This document shows positions 11,295 to 20,114 of a stretch of DNA of 64,000 nt, piece after piece (the first letter of the stretch is position 1; each line of letters starts with the position of its first letter). Source of the stretch: Lampris incognitus (lineage: Eukaryota; Chordata; Actinopteri; Lampriformes; Lampridae); contig NC_079223.1 in the NCBI RefSeq assembly GCF_029633865.1, forward strand, positions 36,363,739 through 36,427,738, given 5' to 3'. The notes beneath the pieces were generated by a model. That model was not told where the DNA came from and ran no database searches. It saw only the letters and a list, made by a program, of their open reading frames with translations. Position numbers and translations under genes: made by a program.

Positions 11295-14200
11295 ATGGCT
11301 GATATCTCTCTCCCACCACCTGCCCCCTTCCTGGCATTACCTGGCGAGCCTCCGGTACCATGGACTCGCTGGCTACATAGTTTTGAAAATTACATCATCG
11401 CCTCAGGGCTCGACGACGTGAGCCAGGCTAGGAAGACGGCTCTGTTGCTTCACTGCTTGGGAGCAGAGGGTCATCGTGTGCTCGGGACTCTGGGGAACGT
11501 CACAAGCTTTTCCGATGCTGTGGGACTTATGAGCACCCATTTCGCTGCTCCACAGAGTGCCCTCCTTCGGCGATTTATATTCCGTCAGCGACACCAACTG
11601 CCTGGTGAGTCTGTGCGGCAGTACGTAGCTAATTTGCGAGGGCTAGCTAGCTCATGCAAGTTTGGCGCGCTTCAGGACGAGATGGTTCGCGACCAGCTAA
11701 TCGAACACACCAACAACGCAAAGGTGCGTGAGACTCTCCTGCTGGAAAAAGACGATCTGCTGCTGTCCAGAGCAATTACCATCGCACTACAGGTTGAGGG
11801 AGCAGCTGAGTATGCTGCTATGCTAAATACACAGCAAGTGGCTACCTCCAGTCAAGCTGCCAACGACTCCTCCCTCTACTCACGGCTGCCCCTCGGGACG
11901 CAACCCAGCCAGAGCGAGGCGGGCGCCGACTCCACTGGGGACGTCTTGCAACTGCAACGACGGCGTTCTCGGCCCCGCCCTCAACAGTCCTGTGGTAACT
12001 GTGGGTCTCGGTCTCATGTTTCAAGGGCTCAGAACTGCCCTGCCCGTGGCCAGACATGCCGTAGCTGCGGTAAGCACAATCACTTTGCCAACGTCTGTCG
12101 ATCTTCCCCGGCTGGGTCAGAGGGCCACACCCCCCAGTCTTCAACCGCCGTCATTCACAAGGTGAGCTCTGGGCCAGTGTCATTCAAATCATGCACAGTC
12201 AACATTAATGATGTGTGCATCCCCCTGCTGTTGGACACCGGTGCAAGTGTGTCTCTCCTGAATGTTGATACCTACAGTCAATTTTTCGGTTCACTGCCAC
12301 TGTCCGCACCCTCAGCTGTCCTCTGTGGGTATGGTGACTCCAAAATCGATCTGGTTGGCTCTCTCCAACTGACTGTCCGCTATGGAACCAAGCTGGTGCC
12401 CAATGCAGTTTTTCATGTGGCACGCCGTGGGGCCAACCTGATGGGCCTGGACCTGTTCTCCGCTCTGGGGTTTTCCCTCTTAGACACAAGGGGGGCAGCA
12501 ATCCTGACTGTCGCCACACCTTGGCAGCAGAAGTGGCCATCGCTGTTTATGGGGCTGGGCTGCCTCTCTGCCTTCACCCATCAACCTCTACTCAACCCTG
12601 CTGTGAAATCTGTCATCCAACCACTGCGCCGCATCCCGTTGGCTCTCCGTGATGGGGTCTCCGCCGAGCTGCAACAACTACTGGAAGCTGGCATCATTGA
12701 ACTGGTGGACGCGTCACCTTGGGTCTCAAACCTCGTGGTGGCTAAGAAGAAGTCGGGGGGCCTGCGTGTCTGCGTCGATCTACGTGCAGTAAATAAGGCA
12801 GTGGTCCCTGGTAAGTATCCACTGCCCACCTCAGAAGAACTCACTGCTCAGTTCTATGGCTCTGAGGTGTTCTCCAAGCTCGACCTCAGACAGGGGTACT
12901 TACAGGTGCCCCTCCACCCCAGCAGCCGAAACCTCACAGCCTTTGTGACACATGCAGGAGTGTTTCGCTACACCAGGATGCCTTTCGGTCTCAGCTCCGC
13001 CCCTAGCTGCTTCCAGAAAATCATGGTCTCCGTGCTGGCTGGCATACTGGGCGTGGCCATTTATCTGGACGATATAGTGGTACACGGGCCCACCAGTGAA
13101 ATCCACGACAAGCGCCTTAACATGGTCTTCGCAGCCCTGTCCAAGCACAAGCTAACTCTCAGTGCTGAGAAATGTGTCCTCTCTGTACCAGCCATCGACT
13201 TCGTTGGGTTCCGGCTGTCAGCGAGCGGTGTAACTCCACTACAATCCAACGTGGACGCCATTCAGGCCATCCCTGAGCCCAGCTCGGCCGCCCAGGTCGC
13301 CTCCTTCCTGGGTATGACAAGTTACTACCTGAGGTTTCTTCCCCAGTACTCTGCGACCACAGCCCCCCTGCGCCAGCTGCTGCGTAAGGACGAGCCATGG
13401 GTGTGGTCAAAGGCATGCAGTGACGCTGTGCGTGATCTTAAGACTCAACTGACTTCACCACCAGTGTTGGCTCACTTCGACATCTCCAGCTCCACCTTTG
13501 TGACCTGTGACGCATCAGCCACAGCGATAGGGGTCGTGCTGTCTCAAACCCAGAACGGTGTGGAGAAGCCCATTGCCTTCGCCTCCCGTGCCCTCAACCT
13601 GACCGAGCACCGGTACTCCGTGGGTGAGCGTGAGGCGTTAGCCTGTATCTGGGCTTGTGAAAGGTGGCACCTCTACCTCTATGGCCGCTCCTTCACCCTC
13701 AGGACAGATCACCAGGCCCTGACAGCGCTGCTGTCCACATCTGGGACAGGCCACAAACCCCTGAGGCTGCACCGCTGGTCTGACCGCCTCCGCCAGTACA
13801 ACTTCAGCCTGCAGTTCACCCCAGGCAGAGACAATGTTGTCGCCGACCTGCTCTCTCGCTCTGTCTCCACCCCAGCTCCACAGACGGACACTGACTGTGT
13901 GGAAAAGGACATTGTCCAAATGCTACACACACCCCTCCAGGCCACTGTCTCTCTGCAGGAGCTGAGGGCAGCCTCCGAACAGGACCCTGTCCTCTCCCAG
14001 CTCCGCACCTACATCCAGAACGGCTGGCCTCACAAGGTCCCAGAGGAGCTGGCTGCGTTCGCCCGAGTCAGACAGGAGCTCTCCTGCTGGAACGACACCT
14101 GCGTGGCACGTGGGTTTTGCACAGTGGTCCCAGCTGCTCTCCGTGCACGTGTTTTGAATACGGCGCATGAAGGCCACCTGGGCATTGTGAAACTGAAACA

Positions 14201-15332
14201 GCGCTGCCGAGACCTGGTGTGGTGGCCGGGGATAGACAGAGATATTGAGGCTCTGGTGAAGGACTGTTCTGCCTGCCTTGTGAGTGGCAAGACTGGCCAC
14301 CAGGCTCCCCCACCCCTGCAACCTCTCGCCTGGCCCTCTCAGCCCTGGGAACACCTGCAGTTGGACATTTGTGGTGAGATCCATGGAGTTCCCCACCACC
14401 AACGCTTCATGGTGGTCGCCTACGATCTACACTCAAAATGGCCTGAACTCACCACTTCCGGCACTGTGACCTCACAGATCATCATCGACTTCCTGGACTC
14501 TCTTTTCTCTCGCTGGGGCCTCCCAAAGGCCATCACCACTGACAACGGCCCTCAGCTGGTCTCTGCTGAGTTCACTGCTTATCTCGACAGCAAGGGCATC
14601 CGTCATATACGCACTGCGTACTACCACCCCCAGGCCAATGGCGGCGTTGAACGTTTTCACCAGTCACTGAAGAACGGCCTCAGAGCACACATGGCCCAAG
14701 GGTGCTCTTTCACGCAGGCCATCCGTCACACTCTGCTGCACTATCGGGCCACACAGCACTCGACCACAGGCGTCTCCCCAGCCTCTCTCATGCTAGGCCG
14801 GGAACTGTGCATGCCCCTTGACAGGCTCCGCCCCTCCACACCTCAGGCACCTCCCTCTGGGGTCAGAGCCTCAGTCACTCGTCAGCAGACGCGGATGAAG
14901 CAACGGTTTGACCAGTCAAAACGAACCAGGGTGCCAGACATCAATGTGTCAGACTGGGTCAGGGTCCGCAGGCCCCACAGGGACAATAAAATGGCTTCAT
15001 ACTGGTCCTCTCCTCTCCAAGTCACCCGTCAGCTGGGCCCAGCCACTTACCTCCTCAGCGATGGCACTCGGTGGCACTCCAGTCGTCTACGGAAGGTGTC
15101 AGCTCCGCCACACACAGCTGGTGACACAACCATAGCCATTCCCTCAGCATGGCGAGACGCCCCGGGGCTTCATGCAGCTCCTACACGGGCCCCAGACATT
15201 TCTGGGCCTCAGCTTCCCCTGCCATCTCCCTCCCCACCTCGGCCTGACCAGCCTCAGGCCGCCCCGCGACCTGTTCGCACACGTTTACGCCCTGGCCACC
15301 TAGAGGACTTTGTGTCAACCTTTCATGTTTGA
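11295..15332 (+). CDS. Gypsy gag-pol polyprotein
   Basis: A single open frame of about 1,345 codons encodes the Ty3/Gypsy polyprotein for reverse transcription and integration. The order is gag, protease, reverse transcriptase, RNase H, integrase. Two zinc-knuckle-like cysteine clusters lie at about residues 232-270 (CRSCGKHNHFANVC is the classic CX2CX4HX4C). Protease DTGA is near 312, the reverse-transcriptase YLDD box near 589, and RNase H CDAS near 736. The integrase HHCC zinc motif starts near 957. Integrase DDE residues are in LDIC (1023), TDNGP (1081) and GGVERF (1117). I chose ATG at 11,295; the open frame extends 4 codons further upstream without an ATG. Gag and pol are fused with no frameshift or stop. 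This order is standard for Ty3/Gypsy, and the absence of an env frame argues against an endogenous retrovirus. Confidence 0.93.
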   Translation: MADISLPPPAPFLALPGEPPVPWTRWLHSFENYIIASGLDDVSQARKTALLLHCLGAEGHRVLGTLGNVTSFSDAVGLMSTHFAAPQSALLRRFIFRQRHQLPGESVRQYVANLRGLASSCKFGALQDEMVRDQLIEHTNNAKVRETLLLEKDDLLLSRAITIALQVEGAAEYAAMLNTQQVATSSQAANDSSLYSRLPLGTQPSQSEAGADSTGDVLQLQRRRSRPRPQQSCGNCGSRSHVSRAQNCPARGQTCRSCGKHNHFANVCRSSPAGSEGHTPQSSTAVIHKVSSGPVSFKSCTVNINDVCIPLLLDTGASVSLLNVDTYSQFFGSLPLSAPSAVLCGYGDSKIDLVGSLQLTVRYGTKLVPNAVFHVARRGANLMGLDLFSALGFSLLDTRGAAILTVATPWQQKWPSLFMGLGCLSAFTHQPLLNPAVKSVIQPLRRIPLALRDGVSAELQQLLEAGIIELVDASPWVSNLVVAKKKSGGLRVCVDLRAVNKAVVPGKYPLPTSEELTAQFYGSEVFSKLDLRQGYLQVPLHPSSRNLTAFVTHAGVFRYTRMPFGLSSAPSCFQKIMVSVLAGILGVAIYLDDIVVHGPTSEIHDKRLNMVFAALSKHKLTLSAEKCVLSVPAIDFVGFRLSASGVTPLQSNVDAIQAIPEPSSAAQVASFLGMTSYYLRFLPQYSATTAPLRQLLRKDEPWVWSKACSDAVRDLKTQLTSPPVLAHFDISSSTFVTCDASATAIGVVLSQTQNGVEKPIAFASRALNLTEHRYSVGEREALACIWACERWHLYLYGRSFTLRTDHQALTALLSTSGTGHKPLRLHRWSDRLRQYNFSLQFTPGRDNVVADLLSRSVSTPAPQTDTDCVEKDIVQMLHTPLQATVSLQELRAASEQDPVLSQLRTYIQNGWPHKVPEELAAFARVRQELSCWNDTCVARGFCTVVPAALRARVLNTAHEGHLGIVKLKQRCRDLVWWPGIDRDIEALVKDCSACLVSGKTGHQAPPPLQPLAWPSQPWEHLQLDICGEIHGVPHHQRFMVVAYDLHSKWPELTTSGTVTSQIIIDFLDSLFSRWGLPKAITTDNGPQLVSAEFTAYLDSKGIRHIRTAYYHPQANGGVERFHQSLKNGLRAHMAQGCSFTQAIRHTLLHYRATQHSTTGVSPASLMLGRELCMPLDRLRPSTPQAPPSGVRASVTRQQTRMKQRFDQSKRTRVPDINVSDWVRVRRPHRDNKMASYWSSPLQVTRQLGPATYLLSDGTRWHSSRLRKVSAPPHTAGDTTIAIPSAWRDAPGLHAAPTRAPDISGPQLPLPSPSPPRPDQPQAAPRPVRTRLRPGHLEDFVSTFHV

Positions 15333-15341
15333 AATCCTGCC

Positions 15342-15356
15342 GGGGGGGGGGGGAAA
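15342..15356 (+). promoter_or_regulatory. Polypurine tract
   Basis: A run of G followed by AAA directly abuts the 3' LTR start (TGTTATG). This is the position where plus-strand DNA synthesis is primed in LTR retrotransposons. Confidence 0.8.
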
Positions 15357-15555
15357 TGTTATGTATGCACACATCGACAGTGCTGCATTTGATTTGGTGC
15401 TGTTCTATTGTGCTGGGATCGATTGGTGATGCCTGCGGGCTCTGGGTTGTTTGATCGGGTCTGCCTTTGATGCTGTGTCAGTCTAAATAAAGAATGCCAC
15501 GGAGAGGTTGTGTCGAGCGACAGCGCTGTGTCCTGACGTGATTTCTAAATACAAT
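15357..15555 (+). repeat. 3' LTR of the Gypsy element
   Basis: About 199 bp, identical to the 5' LTR. It is followed by ATAGAT, which matches the bases just before the 5' LTR. Confidence 0.9.
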
Positions 15556-15733
15556 ATAGATGTCCATGGCTCTTTGTGTTCCGATGTTTACCAACGCCCG
15601 TCGCTAACAGAGCCATAGATATGAGTGGCTCTTTTGTGTACCGATGCTTGGCCGCGCCCGTCGTTATCGGAGCTATTGATATGCGTGGCTCTCTGTGCTC
15701 CGATGTCCATCCGCGCCCGTTGCCATCGGAGTT
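15556..15733. repeat. ~60-bp tandem repeat, three units
   Basis: Three imperfect units start at 15,556, 15,615 and 15,675. Each begins AT(A/T)GAT and contains TGGCTCT, a TTCCGATG- or CTCCGATG-like block and CGCCCGT. They lie in the 3' non-coding part of the Penelope-like element, just beyond the stop at 15,793. The Gypsy element is inserted at the start of one unit, since its left flank also ends in GAGCT-ATAGAT. Confidence 0.7.
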
Positions 15734-15792
15734 ATTGATTTGCATTTGTTTAGCAGCGACGGTCGTTGGGGTGTTAGTTTCGACTTCATTAT

Positions 15793-17154
15793 TCAGTGGT
15801 CATGAGAGTGGTTGGAGCCGTTAGTGACCGACTGTTGTTCTTGGAGGCTAGGCTTCTTGAGTCTCCTGGGTAGAGACGAAAGGACGGCATTGTAAGTGGG
15901 AGATAGGTGGTGTCGCAGACCTCCTCCTCTGTTGAGGGATGGTTTTTCCAGTTTCACATAGATGGCTTCCTTCACCCCTCTTTCAAACCATCTATCTTCT
16001 CTGTCCAAGATGTGTATGTTGCTGTCCTCGAAGGAGTGTGTCTTCTCCTTTAGGTGTAGATAGACTGCTGAGTCTTGTCCTGAGGAGTTTGGCCTTCTGT
16101 GTTGGGCCATCCGTTTGTGTAGTGGTTGTTTGGTTTCTCCTATGTATAGGTCAGTGCAATCCTCATTGCATTGTACAGCATACACCAGATTGCTTTTTTG
16201 CGTGTGTGGTACACGGTCTTTGGGATGAACCAGTCTTTGCCGGAGTGTGTTGCTGGGTTTGAAGTATACCAGGGTGCGGTGTTTGTTGAAAATTCTCCTG
16301 AGTTTCTCGGAGACCCCAGAAACATACAGGATGACTATGTTAGTCCTTCTGTTGCTTTTCTCCTTGTCGCTCACCTGGTTGGTCTTTTTGGAATGTGTTG
16401 CAGTTTTCACAAAGGTCCAACTGGGGTAGCCGCAGGTTTTTAAAGCTCCCCTCAGGTGTTTGTGTTCTTCTCGTTGGGCCTGAGTGCTGCTGGGCACATT
16501 TTCAGCTCTGTGTTGCAAAGTTCTGATGACGCTCAGTTTATGTTCCAGAGGGTGGTGTGAGTCGAAAAGTAGATATTGGTCTGTGTGTGTAGGTTTCCTG
16601 TAAACCCCAATGTGGAGGCTCCTGTTTTCCCCAATGTGGACGTCACAGTCCAAGAAGGGCAAACTGTTGTTCTTTACATCTTCCCTTGTGAACTTAATGT
16701 TCTTGTCTCCCGAGTTGATGTGTTTGGTAGACGCTTGCACCTCTTGTGTTTGGATTTTGACCCATGTGTCATCCACATATCTGAACCAGTGGCTCGGAGG
16801 TGTTCCTCTGAAGTAGTTCAGGGCCCTGTGTTCTACCTCTTCCATATATAAGTTGGCCACAATGGGTGATACTGGTGAGCCCATTGCACAGCCGTGTTTC
16901 TGTCTGTAAAACTGGCCCCTGAATTGGAAATATGTAGTGTTCAGGCAAAGGTCCAGTAGTTGGCAAATCTGGTCTGGGTTGAGGTTGGTCCTATTGTGGA
17001 GGGTGTCGTCCCGTACCAAACGTTGCCTCACAGTTTCCAAAGCCTCTTGGATGAGAGGCGAAATGTCTTCACGGAAATATACGAAGTCCAGTTGCACTTG
17101 ATTCAACTCCTTTGGATAACCATGACCTGGATGAATGAGAACATTCACAGACAA
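15793..17154 (-). pseudogene. Penelope-like RT and GIY-YIG endonuclease (5'-truncated)
   Basis: The open frame runs from 17,226 to 15,793, but its first two dozen codons lie in flanking DNA beyond the target duplication, so only 17,154-15,793 belongs to the element. The reverse-transcriptase part has GCAMGSPVSP (motif 4) and RYVDD (catalytic motif 5). The C-terminal part has the GIY-YIG nuclease pattern: VYAVQC ... LYIGETKQPLHKR. The motifs expected before motif 4 are replaced by sequence that matches the element's own terminal repeat, so the protein is an N-terminally incomplete relic. No frameshift is seen in the remaining part. Confidence 0.8.
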
Positions 17155-17429
17155 GATACAGATATTCTTTCGCAATTCACAGGTGAATATTCTTCCTTTC
17201 TCTCTCTTTTTCTCTCTCACAAACACAAACAGTCAAACAGAAAAAGCTTTACAGCTTTAGGGAAACCACAGATTGCCAAGTTTTTAAAGATGCATGTTTC
17301 CACCATTTTATTTTTTAAACATGTTTTGAAACGTTTTATTTTCCTTGTCTTGTCTTTTGCCCCGTTTTATTTTTGTCCATAAAAGTTGAAAATTGTGTTT
17401 TGGATTTAATTTTGTCACTATAGATATCT

Positions 17430-20060
17430 GATGTTTGTCATCAGACAGTCACAGTGATGGTGATTGGTGAAGGGAACAAAGGTGATTGGGAGGTATGGTG
17501 CCAAGGAGAGGAATGTGGAGAGACAGATGGTGGTGGATTTTGCAAAAAGGATGGAAATGGATGTGGTGAATACATATTTCAAGAAGAAGGAGGAACACAG
17601 AGTGATGTATAAGAGTGGAGGAACGTGCACACAAGTGGATGACATCTTATGCAGGAGGAAGGATCTGAAAGGGATTGGAGACTGCAAGGTGGTGAACGTA
17701 GCTAGGCAGCATTAAGCGGTGGTCTGTAGGATGACTTTGGAGATCAAGAAGAGGAAGAGAGTGAAGGCAGAGACACTGAGCAAATGGTGGAAGTTGAAGA
17801 AGGAAGACTGTTGTGTGGAGTTAGAAAGCCACTTTATTTTGTCCTTGTATTCTTCCAACGAATTTGTTCTCTGCATATAACCCATCCCATTGTATAGGAG
17901 CAGTGGGCAGCTGCAGCACCCAGGGACCAACTCCAGTTCTTCTTTCTATTACCTTGGTCAGGGGCACAGGCGGTGGGAGCATTAACCCTAACATGCATGT
18001 CTTTTTGATAGTGGGAGGAAACTGCAGCACCCAGAGGAAACCCACGTAGACATGGGGAGAACATGCAAACTCCACACAGAAAGGACCTGGGACAGCCTGG
18101 GGTTCGAACCCAGGTCCTTCTTGCTGTGAGGCAACAGTACTAACCACTGGGCCACTGTGCTGCCCTGAGTACAGGGAGGAGTTAAAACAGGCACAGGGTG
18201 GTAGTGAAGAGTTGCCAGATGGGCAACCACTGCAGAAATAGTGAGGGAGACAGCTAGGAAGGTACTTGATGTGTTATCTGGACAGAGGACGGAAGACAAA
18301 GAGACTTGGGTGTACAGGAAAGTATACAGAGGAAGAGGTTGGCAAAGAAGTGGGATAGTCGGAGAGATGATGAAAGTAGACTGGAGTACAAGGAGATCCG
18401 GCGTAAAGCGAAGAGAGAGGTGGCAAATGAAAAGGCATATGGTGAGTTGTATAAGAGGTTAGAAACCAAGGAAGGAGAAAAGGACTTGTACCGATTGGCT
18501 AGACAGAGGGATCGAGCTGGGAAGGATGTGCGGCAGGCTAGGGCAGTGAAGGATTGAGAAGGAAATGTGCTGACAAGCGAGGAGAATGTGTTGAGAAGGT
18601 GGAAGGAGTACATCGAGAGGCTGATGAATGACGAAAATGAGAGAGAGAGAGAAGGTTGGATGATGTGGGGATAGTGAGATGTTTAGGAGAGATGGCAGTG
18701 GAGTTTTTAACTAGATTGTTTAACACAATCTTGAAAAGAGAGAAGGATGCCTGAAGAGTGGAGAAGAATTTCAGTGGTACCGATTTTCAAGAATAAAGTT
18801 GATGTGCAGAGCTGTAGCAACTACAGAGGTATTGATCAGCCACAGCATGAAGATATGGGAAAGGGTAGTGGAAACTAGGTTAAGAGGAGAGGTGATGATT
18901 AGTGAGCAGCGGTATGATTTCATGCCATGAAAGAGGACTACAATTGTGATGTTTGCTTTGAATGTTGATGAAGTATAGAGAAGGTCAGAAGGAGTTACAT
19001 TGTGTCTTTGTAGATTTAGAGAAAGCATATGACAATATCCCGAGAGAGGAGGTGTGGTATTGTATGAGGAAGTCGGGAGTTGCAGAGAAGTATGTCGGAA
19101 TGGTGCAGGATATCTACGAGGGCAGTGTGACAATTGCGAGGTGTGCAGTAGGAATGATGAATGAGTTAAAGGTGGAGGTGGGATTACATCAAGGATCGGC
19201 TCTTAGCCCTTTCTTAGTTTGCAATGGTGATGGACAGGTTGAAGGACGAGATCAGGCAGGAGTCTCAGTGGAGTATGGTGTTAACAGATGACACTGTGAT
19301 CTGTAGTGAGAATAGGGTGCAGTTTGATGAGAGTCTAGAGGGGTGGAGGTATGCGCTGGAGAGAAGAGGAATGAAAGTCAGTAGCAAGACCGAATCCATA
19401 TTCGTGAACGAGAGGAAGGACAGCGGCATGGTGAGGATGCAAGGAGTAGAGGTGACGAAGGTGGATTAGTTTAAATGCTTGGGGTCAGCTGTTCAAAGTA
19501 ACGGGGAGTGCGGAAGAGGGGAAGAAGAGAGTGCAGGTCAGAGATCTTTCTATTTGGTGTCTTTAGCAGCACACAGTCCTCACAGGGCCAAGTTGACATA
19601 ATTGTTTGGTTAGCTTAGCCACATGCTAGAAACAAGCCTAATACAGCTACAGAATCTGAGGCTTCAGTGTGATCAAGTCAGTGCAAGAGCCGATGATCGA
19701 ATAAAATAATAATAGAGATAAACCATAAAATCAATTAAACTAATAATAAAGTCATTAGTAATTAAAGTTAAAAGCAAGCAGTGCAACAAACAAACCGTCA
19801 GCTGGGAACTGTATGTGAAATGAGATACATGTTCTCATGTTTTGGGGTGAACTGTCCCTTTAAGTTCTCTAATTCTTTGGGGAAGGATGCTGAATATGGA
19901 GCTGCCAGGCCAGAGGAAAAGAGGAAGGCCAAAGAGGAGGTTTATGGATGTGGTGAGGGAGGACTTGCAGGTGGCTGGTGTGACGGAGGAAGATGCCGAG
20001 GACAGGAAGAGATGGAAACGGACGATCCGCTGTGGCGACCCCTAACGGGAGCAGTTGGAA
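17430..20060 (+). mobile_element. RTE-like LINE, copy 2 (plus), degenerate
   Basis: Fragments in order match an endonuclease plus reverse-transcriptase LINE. The endonuclease-like part is at 17,464-17,715. Reverse-transcriptase motif A is FVDLEKAYD (about 19,007-19,033), motif B is GLHQGSALSP (about 19,181-19,210), and motif C is degraded to LTDD after a frameshift (about 19,280). A 3' end GCGACCCCTAACGGGAGCAG near 20,035 is followed by a TAC repeat tail to 20,110. A SINE (about 17,826-18,165) and another block (about 19,530-19,880) interrupt it. Multiple stops make it inactive. It is the same family as the minus copy at 9,197-10,312. Confidence 0.6.
17826..18165 (-). repeat. tRNA-headed fish SINE, minus orientation
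   Basis: Read on the minus strand it has an A-box-like TGGCCCAGTGG and a B box GGTTCGAACCC, followed by the block TTTGCATGTTCTCCCC and TTTCCTC that recurs at 46,123-46,255, 55,470-55,760, 58,545-58,775 and 59,345-59,730. It interrupts the RTE-like LINE. Confidence 0.55.
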
Positions 20061-20114
20061 GTAAGCAGCAGCAGCAGTACTATTACTACTACTACTACTA
20101 CTACTACTGAGATA

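Larger units (their letters stand above)
11083..15555 (+). mobile_element. Ty3/Gypsy LTR retrotransposon, apparently intact
   Basis: Two LTRs of about 199 bp (11,083-11,281 and 15,357-15,555) are identical base for base on reading. They flank a single gag-pol frame, and a 5-6 bp target duplication (ATAGAT at 11,077-11,082 and 15,556-15,561) surrounds the element. A G-rich polypurine tract (15,342-15,356) immediately precedes the 3' LTR. The LTR contains AATAAA (11,212-11,217). Identical LTRs and an open frame indicate recent insertion. It lies inside a Penelope-like element, so it is the younger of the two. Confidence 0.92.
10908..17154 (-). mobile_element. Penelope-like element (5'-truncated), with nested Gypsy
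   Basis: The element encodes reverse transcriptase plus a GIY-YIG endonuclease, the domain pair that defines Penelope-like retroelements. It is flanked by an exact 14-bp target duplication, GATACAGATATTCT, at 10,894-10,907 and 17,155-17,168. Its two ends are inverted copies: about 80 bp at 10,908-10,985 match the complement of 17,035-17,115. This fits Penelope terminal repeats lying in inverted orientation. A Gypsy element (11,083-15,555) is inserted near the element's 3' end. Upstream reverse-transcriptase motifs are missing, so the copy is 5'-truncated. Confidence 0.8.

Noticed and set aside
11083-15555. Endogenous retrovirus
   Set aside because: No env-like frame follows pol; the domain order and lack of env fit a Ty3/Gypsy LTR retrotransposon.
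15556-15733. Possible CRISPR array
   Set aside because: Units are contiguous ~60-bp tandem repeats without distinct spacers, in an animal genome and inside a retroelement.
15939-16851. Plus-strand frames opposite the Penelope ORF
   Set aside because: Antisense shadows of the reverse transcriptase and GIY-YIG coding sequence.
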